The translations under genes and the position numbers were made by a program. From assembly GCF_034702125.1 (NCBI RefSeq), contig NC_085871.1, positions 28,201,381 to 28,265,380 of the forward strand: DNA of 64,000 nucleotides. Reading direction: 5' to 3'. Each line of letters begins with the position of its first letter. The stretch's first letter is position 1. The DNA is from Engraulis encrasicolus (taxonomy: Eukaryota; Chordata; Actinopteri; Clupeiformes; Engraulidae). The notes below the pieces were generated by a model that saw only the letters and a program-made list of their open reading frames with translations, ran no database searches and had not been told where the DNA came from. Positions 55,351-64,000 of this stretch are shown here, piece by piece.

Positions 55351-55549
55351 CAGACGGATGGAGGTGTCCCTCTTGATTTAGGCCCATCGTTTATTTTTAA
55401 GCGCTGCCAGATGGTCCGGCACAGCATCCTCCCAGAGTGCAACGGCTGATGGATGTGGCGTTGAGGAGGGAGGGGTCTGTGCACATCTGTGCAGTTTCGA
55501 TAACTGCTAAATGTGCCCCCCCACCCCGCAATGCTACTCTACCACCTTG

Positions 55550-55759
<210 letters not shown>

Positions 55760-55944
55760 CCAAACTCCCACCACCCATCTTCTTTTCTTTTCTTTTTTCC
55801 CCTTCTCTTGCTGAAGATTACCCCTTACTGCACAGCAGACACCACTTTCGACCGAAATCAATCAGGTTAAAAAAAAGAAAGAAAGGAAAGAGAAAAAGTC
55901 AGGGAGCAGGCATACCGACGACACACGGTTAACGAAAAAAGAAA

Positions 55945-56030
55945 AAACGGAAGCATTAATTAGACCATGATGCATTTCGGCGGGCGCTGAGTAAATCATT
56001 CATATTCTGGTGATTGTTTAATGAGGGGAG
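55945..56030. promoter_or_regulatory. unique block, candidate conserved element
   Basis: ttaattagaccatgatgc, gggcgctgagtaaatcattc and ggtgattgtttaatgagg: several homeodomain-like cores in unique sequence. Confidence 0.25.
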
Positions 56031-56800
56031 AGGAAGTGTGTCTGAATAATCAGTCAAAGGGATGTGGTGGGAAGGAGGGGAGGCTGGTGGAGAAAAGAAA
56101 AGAAAAAAAAAGACAAAACAAAAGCAAGAAAGTACCTGTTCCTTATGAATAACCAAGAGACCACAGAGTCAGAGACTTAATTTACTCTGGAGAAGTGTCA
56201 TAATGGCAGACCTCTTCACAGTGTTTTTAGAAGGTCTTTCTGAAGCGTATCAGCATGAAGAACCCCTGGAAAGAAACATCAAAAAGTAAGGATTGTGAAT
56301 AAAAGATGTCGTGTGGTTTTAGCGTTGGCTTGATGCATAGATTAATATCTCCCTAAAGATGTCATTTGGAAGTCCATCCCCTCATTTTTGTGCTAGTTCA
56401 GCTAGTTAATAATGAGGTAACATGCTGTTAATGGGCCCCAAATTAATCACTACCATAAATGGTCATTGATTACAATTCCAGGAAGCTTTCGACATATACT
56501 GTATGCAGTATAGCGATATGTATGAAAGGTGTCATTCACGGAAACCCACAATTAATGGCTAGCATCCTTGCTCACTGAATTTTGCAGTCTACAAAGTAGC
56601 TTTGGACATGCTGTACATGTCTTAGTACACGACACGTGTGAAATAAGATGTTTTTAAGGGGAACCCAAAACTAATGGCTATAGCATCCTTGCTTACTTTA
56701 CTACAACCTTGCTTTAATCACGTTATAAGCTTTTCTAGCTTCTTTAGGTGGCATTTGCACACTTAAATTCGTTTTTTAACAGTTGTTCACTTGTTCATCA
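56031..56800. other. unannotated stretch
   Basis: ccaaattaatcactac / aacccaaaactaatggc phrases recur loosely at 56440, 56540 and 56660, suggesting old local duplication. No gene recognised. Confidence 0.3.
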
Positions 56801-56962
56801 ACTGTACTACACTGTGCGTACTCTGACTAAATCTGAAAGTGTATAAATAAAATCCAGTCATTCATTCATTGATTCATTCATCAATTGATTGACTGACTCA
56901 TTCATTCATTCATTCATTCATTCATTCATTCATTCATTCATTCATTCATTCATTCATTCATT
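56801..56962 (+). repeat. possible LINE 3' tail ending in (CATT)n
   Basis: gtataaataaaatccagtc precedes a pure cattcatt tetranucleotide run (56899-56962). Many LINE copies end in such a short tandem tail. Confidence 0.5.
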
Positions 56963-57054
56963 CTTATATGAAGATACCACTTTCATTCCTTCCTTACCGT
57001 GTCCCGGTGTCCTGTCTACATGAGCGACCCGTCGAGATGTGATCCTTTTCGCTA

Positions 57055-57082
57055 CTGAGCATGCGCACGCATGCGCACACCC
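57055..57082. promoter_or_regulatory. tandem GCATGCGCA motifs (NRF1-like)
   Basis: tgagcatgcgcacgcatgcg is followed by cacac; two overlapping GCATGCGCAC units resemble the NRF1 palindrome. A CpG-containing context (ccctcgcggcggttttcgcg) follows. Confidence 0.25.
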
Positions 57083-58271
57083 TCGCGGCGGTTTTCGCGG
57101 GTGATTGCCCATCCAATTGTGCGACCGCAGTTTACGATCGGATCCCCTGAGACTGTCAACTTTAGTGACTCAAACGGTATCTCCTGAGGTTACCACCAGT
57201 CATCCATAGTCTAGTTAGCCTATAGGCTATCCACCGACTGTCATCGACCGAAAGTTACGATATATCCCCTGGGGGGGAACGGGAAATAGCGTGGATCATC
57301 CAGCAGATCATACACCTGTGTACTAGTGACTCAGACTTAACTTGGTTCTCCAACCCAGCAACGCTTTTTGTAGCCTACCCGTAATTATATCAGGCCTACT
57401 ACATGCATTCTCAGTTTGGAAAATTGCGAAATAGCGTGGCCTCGAACATTTGCTACTTTGTTGCCTAACCATAATCGCTCACACACTCAGCCTCGAACAT
57501 TGTAACATCGATCAGAAAAGACTATTGTCTAGTATGTAGGCTAGAGGAGGCGTTCTCATTGCAAAATGGAAAAAAAATCGCCAAAATGCTCCCTCCACCC
57601 TTTTCACTCAAGAATTTGAATCGACTGCATTGTAAAACGCCTTAACACGATAATAAGAAATGCACTGCTTGGGATGTTTTGAAAATATGATTCCGGTCAT
57701 TAAAAGAGGTGTTGCCCATAAATCGACAGACATCTGCCAAAACAAAGCCACAATACGCTATCTGCTATCTGGGAATCTCTAAACCGTGCTTGTTTGTCCC
57801 CATAGCACATCATTTCATATGGCAATGTTGCCTTGCGAGACCACGTCGCATTGAAACCAATCCAACAGCAAATGGCTGCATTAAACAACCCGTAGTCAGG
57901 CCCTGATCCCAAACACTTTCTCCAGTCCTGTATTTGCACAAACTCAGCTCAGTCTCTTTCATATGGCAGGTACGTTTCTTAACTTGCTCAAACGAGAGGC
58001 TCGCGGTTTTTTTAGTGGTCAGCAGCCGCACGTTCTTATTAAACTCCGCACGAACGATTGCACACCCCTGTCCGTGAAATAAATAAAGTAATGGTTAGGC
58101 CTATTAAAACAGTCCTACGTGGACCATGTCCGATTGAAACGTCTTCCAAGGAAAATAAAGGTCGTTCATTTAGATGAGGCAGCGCAAATCGATAGAACAC
58201 CACTATCGAGTAAGGCTACCGGTCGCTCATCTCGACGAGGCAACATATCTCGACAGAACACCGGCCTTATC
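57083..58271. other. unannotated stretch
   Basis: No exon, SINE or MITE recognised. gctcatctcgacgaggcaac and gttcatttagatgaggcagc (58155-58225) are similar direct repeats. Confidence 0.3.
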
Positions 58272-58279
58272 CTCTATGG

Positions 58280-58521
58280 CAGTGGTTCTCAACTTTTCTG
58301 GAACAAACGCCCCGTTGACCTCATCATAAGGATCTCAATGCCCCCTTGACCTCATCATAAGCCTTCCAACGCCCCCCTCCCTTAGTATTGAACAATGAAA
58401 TGAATAGACTGATGCCACCTGAACTAAGGCCTGCCCCCACTCAGCTGCATCCTTCTCAAGGTCCCTCTAGGGCTCTTCAACGCCCCCAAGGGGGTTGTAG
58501 CGCCCCCGTTGAAAAACACTA
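58280..58521. mobile_element. hAT-type MITE with perfect 8-bp target duplication
   Basis: The ends cagtggttctcaactttt and gttgaaaaacacta are inverted. CTCTATGG flanks it exactly (58272-58279, 58522-58529). Same family as 3279-3594. Confidence 0.9.
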
Positions 58522-58583
58522 CTCTATGGACACATTTGCATTTTTACAGTGTCATTGTTCTCTGTGCTATGTGCCCTTATACC

Positions 58584-58849
58584 CAGGGCCGGATTAAGAT
58601 GGCCTGCGGCCCCTATAAGCTGCAGGTTGCTGTGGGCCCCCCCGGAAAGCAAATTTTGCGACAAATGTACATAGCCAGTGTCATAATTATGTGCTAGGAA
58701 TTAAGGATAACATGTCTACCAACTCTACTCAATATGACAAATGAATTTTTCAATATTGCACCATGTCATAGTTCTACAATCTTTCACTTCTGACCAATCG
58801 GGGGCCCTAGGCTGCAGCCATATCTAGTCTGTGCATTAATCCAGCCCTG
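58584..58849. mobile_element. hAT-type MITE with perfect 8-bp target duplication
   Basis: The ends cagggccggattaagatgg and gcattaatccagccctg are inverted. CTTATACC flanks it exactly (58576-58583, 58850-58857). Confidence 0.9.
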
Positions 58850-59190
58850 CTTATACCCTTTCCCCTGGAGGGAGTGCTTCATGCATTTTAGATACCTACA
58901 CTACACACCCCTGGCATCTGTTAGGAGATTGCGATACTGATAAACTAAACTGCACTGGGGGAGAAAAAGGGAAGGAAAAGACCTGAATTTTGCATTTTCC
59001 TCTCGTCTTGTTTGTTACTTATGCATGAGGCCCCTTTGCAGTTCACTTGCCTCATTCTTATACATAGGCGTACGCACACGCTAGTAAGGAATGAATGTGT
59101 GAGGATGCACGCACACTCGCACGCACACACAGGCACACACACACACTTTCATTTGTAACCGCCGCTCAGCCTATTTTCATGGCTAGCATC
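58850..59190. other. unannotated stretch with short CA runs
   Basis: Nothing beyond interrupted cacacac near 59110-59145. Confidence 0.3.
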
Positions 59191-59209
59191 GCACACACAC
59201 CCACACCCA

Positions 59210-59281
<72 letters not shown>
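59191..59281. repeat. (CA)n microsatellite
   Basis: Three cccaca units then a pure run of about 65 bp. taaccgcc / taaccacc trcta phrases flank it. Confidence 0.97.
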
Positions 59282-59288
<7 letters not shown>

Positions 59289-59527
59289 AAGCATTAATTT
59301 GTAACCACCATGTAGCATTCCTCCTGCTTGGCAAACATGAAGGAATACTATGGGCAAATTTGGTAAGGCTCTAGACAACTGCCCATTCTGCTTATTGGTA
59401 ACCGGCTCTTCTAGTGAACTACACAAACCCACCTCGCGACCAAAACATTTTTGCCTGATGAGTTGGTCTAGTCCGAGTACTTGTGAGATCGCCACAACAG
59501 GCAGCTGGCCTGGGTCTACCAATCACG

Positions 59528-59935
59528 ATACGTTTTTTTGTAACTTTCTGCTTGAATCTTCGGAGCAGGCTTTGGCAGGTCTGTGGAGCCAGCAGTATGA
59601 CTACGGCTAATGAAAAGCAACGGTTTGATAGCTCATAGCGTTAGGCAAGGCAGTGCAGCTAGCTTTTTGGGTTTAAAAAAATATATTATTTTCCTGATAG
59701 GACAGTGGAGGAAAGACAGGAAGCGAAATTGGAGAGAGATGGGGAAGGATCAGGAAATGACCCGGGCTAGGCATCAAACCCGGGTCGCCCGATAAGCAGT
59801 CATGTTTTTTTCTCTTTCTGCTTGAATCTTTGGAGCAGGCTTTGGCAGGTTGGTGGAGCCAGCAGTATGACCGCGGCTAATGAAAAACCGTCATTTGATA
59901 GCTCATAGCGTTGGGCAAGGCAGTGCAGCTAGGCA
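59528..59935. repeat. direct duplication flanking a SINE
   Basis: 59536-59660 and 59812-59935 are copies (shared ctttctgcttgaatctt, ggagcaggctttggcaggt, gatagctcatagcgtt, aaggcagtgcagcta). The family-B SINE at 59670-59800 lies between them. Confidence 0.85.
59670..59800 (-). mobile_element. tRNA-derived SINE, family B
   Basis: ataggacagtggaggaaaga, gagagatggggaaggatcag, gaaatgacccgggctagg and aaacccgggtcgcc in family order. The B box is damaged by an atcaaacc variant. Confidence 0.65.
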
Positions 59936-60625
59936 ATTCAGACTAACATTTTCATGTTTTAGTCAGGTCCGCCAGGGCATCGCCAGACTATTTCACAAGT
60001 GAGATAATAGTCTGAGAACCATCTATCCATTTTCTCATAGTGGATCAATCTAAATCGAATCCATTTAAAATGTTGTCTAGTGCTTGATGGAAAGCTATAT
60101 GCAATCTGGTGTCGGCACAGTGAATCTGTGAAGAAGCTACAAGCTTTTGTTTGTCTCATTATATGTCTCCCCGTTCGGTGTTTCGGTTACGGCTTCCAGA
60201 CTCAAGAGACGATTTCAGCGAAGGTTTCCATGCTGTCCTTTCGATCGAAACGAGCAGCACAAGGCATCATGGGAATTCCCAGGCAGGCTAATAGCATGAC
60301 AGCGTAGACAAGGGCATGCCACAGCACGGCATGGCAGGGTGACCTTCGCTGATGATTTCATCTGCCGGGTCCTGACCCCCCCTCCAACGTTTATGACACG
60401 GGTTCATCACCAGACGAGATATCCATTAGAACCCCTTCATTTGGGAGACGGCCTGTTTAATCAGCGTCACCATGGAAACTATAGAGTGGATGGGGTGAGG
60501 GATGGGGGGGGTATGGGCGACTGACTGCCCCTAATGAAACAAATTGTCCTTGGAATTGTCTTGATTGTATGGCACGCCAAGATACCAATGCGTGACAAAG
60601 GCCCAATCTACCTGTGGGAGGTTGG
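59936..60625. promoter_or_regulatory. unique sequence, candidate regulatory block near 60340-60600
   Basis: 60340-60480 (gatgatttcatctgccggg, gtttaatcagcgtcaccatg) and 60530-60600 (ctaatgaaacaaattgtcc, cttggaattgtcttgattgt) are non-repetitive and may be conserved. No coding signal. Confidence 0.25.
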
Positions 60626-60959
60626 AGGGAGGGAGGGAGGGAGGGAGGGAGATGGGGAGAGAGAGATACTATAAGGAGAGACAAAGAGTGAGATGGAGAG
60701 TGGAAGAAAGCGAGAAAGACAAAGACAGGTAGAAAGAGTGAGAAAGAAAGAGAAAATGAAAGAGAGAGAGAGAGAGAGAGTCAAAGACAGAGATAGAGAC
60801 AGACACAAAGAAAGAAAGAATGAGAGAGAGAGAGAGACAAAGACAGGTAGAAATAGTCAGAAAGAAAGAGAGAAAGAAAGAGAGAAAGAAAGAGAGAGAG
60901 AGAGAGAGTCAAAGACAGAGATAGAGACAGACACAAAGAAAGAAAGGAGGGAGAGATAG

Positions 60960-61001
<42 letters not shown>

Positions 61002-61045
61002 CGAGAGAGAGACAGAGAGCGCGCGCTCGAGAGAGAGAGAGCGCT
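60626..61045. repeat. purine-rich tract with a ~120-bp direct duplication
   Basis: (GGGA)n at 60626-60651, then gacaaagacaggtagaaa and gtcaaagacagagatagaga, each occurring twice about 120 bp apart, then GA runs to 61040. Confidence 0.9.
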
Positions 61046-61159
61046 CGGCATAGAGCTTGGGCTAAAGGAGGCGAAGCAGATTATCCGAGTGGAAAGGGAG
61101 AAGCAGCCTAATGATGATGATGAGATTATTATCACCTAGCTCACCAACACAATGGCACT

Positions 61160-61200
61160 GTCCCTCCCCTCCCCTCCCCTCCCCTCCCCTCCCCTCCCCT
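61160..61200. repeat. (CCCCT)n pentanucleotide repeat
   Basis: About eight cccct units. Confidence 0.95.
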
Positions 61201-61268
61201 GCATGGCTGGCATGGGGTGTATAGCTGTTATGATACTGCTCCTCTGGCCATAAGAAATGTAAAGCACT

Positions 61269-61275
61269 GTGTGTG

Positions 61276-61367
<92 letters not shown>

Positions 61368-61401
61368 TGTGCGCGTGTGTGTGCGTGTGTGTGTGTGTGT
61401 A
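61269..61401. repeat. (GT)n/(GCGT)n microsatellite
   Basis: A gcgt tetranucleotide run of about 80 bp flanked by GT runs. Confidence 0.97.
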
Positions 61402-61589
61402 TATCTTCATTGAGCAGCTCCCAGCGATAAGCCATAGGAATTTCACCACTTAATGACTGGAACAGCCTATGATGATAACCTCCGCTAAGCTACCATAACA
61501 AATACACCGCACTGACAATGGAGACGAGACACCTACACTGGGGGATTATGCTTCCATTACAACATCACCCACCCCCACATCACAATACG

Positions 61590-61673
61590 TGCAGACACAC
61601 ACAGACACACACACACACGGCGCACACACACGCGTGGCACATGCACACGCAACCCCCTACATGCACACAAATA

Positions 61674-61763
<90 letters not shown>

Positions 61764-61850
61764 GACACATACACATACCCCATCCCCCGCATACCTACCC
61801 ACCCCCCAACACACACACAAGCACACACAGGCACACACATACGCACGGGC
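61590..61850. repeat. (CA)n microsatellite cluster
   Basis: A pure run of about 80 bp at 61677-61758 with interrupted flanks. Confidence 0.97.
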
Positions 61851-61924
61851 GCCGACACACCAAATAATGGTGGCAATCATATCTGTGTAATAACCATTTC
61901 CTCCCCTCCCATCCTCCCCTCATC

Positions 61925-62110
61925 TTCATGCCGCATTTCCGTGATGAAAGGCGAATGATGAGCCCATGGCATCGTCGAGAAGGAGAGAGAGCGAGCGAGA
62001 GCGAGATAGGTACCTCATCCATCATTAGCGTGTTTGTAAAAGGCTTCCATATTACAAACAAGATGTCTGCTGTCGGCTCTCGTGGTGTCCGCCCGCGTTA
62101 TTTGTCACCC
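61925..62110. promoter_or_regulatory. unique block, candidate conserved element
   Basis: catgccgcatttccgtgatg, gcgaatgatgagcccatgg, catccatcattagcgtgttt and gtccgcccgcgttatttg form a non-repetitive block broken by a short gagcgagcgaga run. Confidence 0.3.
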
Positions 62111-62153
62111 CCTGTCGTGTCTGTGTCATTGTCATTGTCATTTCGCATATAGA

Positions 62154-62323
62154 CAGTGGCGGAACAATTGCACACAGGGACCCAGGGTAAAACACTGATA
62201 GTTGCCCCCGTATGGTCTGCAAAGAACATATAGGGCCACCCCGCCACCCACCACACCCAACATGGGAGGGCCCTGGGCCTAGGGGCAAATGCCCTGCTTG
62301 CCCCGCCTATAGCTCCACCCCTG
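62154..62323. mobile_element. hAT-type MITE (CAGTGGCGGAAC)
   Basis: The left end cagtggcggaacaattgc and right end gctccacccctg. Flanks CATATAGA and TATGTAGA agree at 6 of 8 positions. The interior is rich in gggcccc-type sequence. Confidence 0.6.
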
Positions 62324-62463
62324 TATGTAGACTAGACTAGAGCCATATGTGTATTCCTCTGCCTGTCTTTTCTGAGTTCATGATATGTGAAGAAGTGGTG
62401 ATATGATATCGTGGGGAACCACCTTTCCCCAGTCACGATGCATGTTTGCACATTTCGGATTTC

Positions 62464-62464
<1 letters not shown>

Positions 62465-62528
<64 letters not shown>

Positions 62529-62656
62529 CATTCACAACCCATGTTTGCACATTTCAAATAGGGTGTAGTGTGCGAATGTGTGTGCCATTTTCTGACATCC
62601 CATTTCACATTCCAAACACATAAGTAATCTGTATGTGTGTGTATTCAGTAGGTGCA

Positions 62657-62744
<88 letters not shown>
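62465..62744. repeat. two (GT)n microsatellites with a flanking duplication
   Basis: GT runs at 62465-62527 and 62660-62744. The phrase atgtttgcacatttc occurs on both sides of the first run (62441, 62541) and ttttctgacatcc follows each run (62589, 62762). Confidence 0.95.
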
Positions 62745-62748
<4 letters not shown>

Positions 62749-63030
62749 TGCGTCTGGGTTATTTTCTGACATCCTATAGATAATCCTGCCTGCCCAATGC
62801 CCTTGAAGCTAATCCATGTTAATATTTATTGCTACTAAATCCTTAATTTATTATTTATCGTAAGACGCAGCATAGCAGTCGCTTCAAACCAAGAAAATAT
62901 TCCCATACGTATTACTCATAGTTGATGAATAAAGTAAGTAAGTAAGTACCGTATGCCCTTTAATATCGCACAATGGGGAAATTCAAGTGTTGCAGCAGTA
63001 ACAGACGACATACATACAGACACAGGACCA

Positions 63031-63032
<2 letters not shown>
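62745..63032. other. unique AT-rich stretch
   Basis: ttaatatttattgctac and ccttaatttattatttatcg are unique-looking; a short agta run lies at 62934-62947. No gene recognised. Confidence 0.3.

Positions 63033-63097
<65 letters not shown>
63033..63097. repeat. (TA)n microsatellite
   Basis: A pure TA run of 65 bp, the only long one in the window. Confidence 0.98.
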
Positions 63098-63100
<3 letters not shown>

Positions 63101-63189
63101 CGTCATGTATACTTTTGTTGGTTGAGAGACCACCACACCTTGGCATAAATTATAAAGATGTGTTCATGATGAATACATGCACAAAACAT

Positions 63190-63580
63190 CGACGCACTTG
63201 TCATTAAGGCCCTGCAATTACAATCAACAAATTAATCAGTTGCATGTCAACACAGATCATAATTATGAACATTTCATTCACTTTAATCACGCACGTTTTA
63301 ATTAGTAAGCTTGTTCTAATATTCTCTTTACTCCGAGTTGATTGGAGGACTTCAAATTGGTTTTCATGTGGAATTTGAAATGATTTTTTTTTCTTCTTCT
63401 TCTGCCCGGCCCAACCAACCACATCAAGAGACGGTAATGGTTCGAACGAGCCGTCAAATTATTCTCACTGCTGATTTAATGGGAAGGGCAGTGCATCAAA
63501 AGGAATGTGCCCAAGTGGTTCCCGTAAGCGTTCTTTCTGCGCCAACACGGCATGCACCACAAATCACATACCGCTAATTG
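63190..63580. promoter_or_regulatory. AT-rich unique block, candidate conserved enhancer
   Basis: Dense ATTA/TAAT cores: tgcaattacaatc, caaattaatcag, cataattatgaac, ctttaatcacg, gttttaattagtaag, ctgatttaatggg. Only one short tract (tttttttttcttcttctt) breaks it. No coding signal. The composition is typical of developmental enhancers. Confidence 0.35.
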
Positions 63581-63639
63581 ATGGAAGCGGATGACTCAAG
63601 CAAAGATTTCGCATGTACCCAGTAAGTACACAGTAGGCC

Positions 63640-63750
63640 CAAATGTTTTGCAGTGTTAAGTCAATGTTTAAAGACTCAATTTAACATATTCAACAGTGCA
63701 CTGGTCCCAGTCAGCTATCTAAGTGTTGAATTACAGAGAGTACAGAGAGG
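63640..63750. repeat. dispersed GTGTTGAATTACA repeat
   Basis: tttgcagtgttaagtcaat at the left and aagtgttgaattacag at the right, as at 36310 and 54655. Confidence 0.45.
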
Positions 63751-63867
63751 CTTTCCCAGCTCATACATACCTGCAACATAGTTGCTGGCTTTTGTAGTAC
63801 TGCTTCATGTATGTCTCTGTGCGTGTCTTTACGTCTCTCCACCAATTTATATGTAATTACATATAAC

Positions 63868-64000
63868 CAGGGCTCTAAATTAACGCACGCCAACACGCCA
63901 AATGCGGGTGAAAAATCATTTTGGCTGGTAGAAAAAATCATCCACTAGCCAAATTGGCCGGTAGCGCGCGCCCGACTGAACGTTAAACAGCTACCCGCAC
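63868..64000. mobile_element. CAGGGCTCTAAATTAAC-family MITE, cut by the window end
   Basis: cagggctctaaattaacgc, ccaaatgcgggtgaaaaatc, ttggctggtagaaaa and ctagccaaattggccgg, as in the copies at 14687 and 33561. Confidence 0.7.

Overview
The window looks like a piece of a teleost fish chromosome. It has one spliced vertebrate cell-adhesion gene (AMIGO family, minus strand, 20009-22289), an LTR-retroelement remnant with a small Gag-like reading frame at the left end, many short non-autonomous DNA transposons and tRNA-derived SINEs of types common in fish, and about twenty (CA/GT)n tracts of 50-170 bp. I see no bacterial-style gene organisation. The species cannot be named from sequence alone; such microsatellite density would fit a repeat-rich teleost lineage such as cod-like or herring-like fish, but that is a guess.

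Layout. 1-3.0 kb: minus-strand LTR element (LTR about 3022-2241, primer-binding-site-like sequence 2239-2220, CCHC zinc-knuckle Gag-like frame 2052-1303), with no recognisable pol. 3.0-18.9 kb: layered transposon remnants, namely hAT-type MITEs (several with matching 8-bp target duplications), nested insertions, two SINE families, LINE 3' tails, and a 1.7-kb fold-back at 11.1-12.8 kb carrying nuclear-receptor-like DR1 motifs. 19.0-23.0 kb: the AMIGO gene. Its 3' flank has a 31-bp x 13 minisatellite, then three decayed copies of the gene's own last coding ~95 bp at a period of about 170 bp. Its single coding intron is mostly transposon sequence. 24.3-28.8 kb: a tandem array of ~230-330-bp units (each with a 3'-splice-site-like motif), a MITE with long inverted repeats, and a tandem segmental duplication whose two copies later took different transposons. 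30.5-30.9 kb: a CpG-rich block ending in a strong splice-donor consensus on the plus strand, possibly a 5' non-coding exon and promoter.

31-64 kb: no credible protein-coding exon. It alternates very long dinucleotide, GA/CT and purine-only tracts with short unique blocks rich in homeodomain/octamer-like motifs. This resembles a large intron or regulatory gene desert, possibly belonging to the transcript starting near 30.8 kb. That link is inference.

The only well-supported protein gene is the AMIGO-family receptor, which would act at the cell surface in homophilic/heterophilic adhesion (family knowledge). Almost every long open frame elsewhere is an artefact of (CA)n, (GA)n or (TCC)n repeats.
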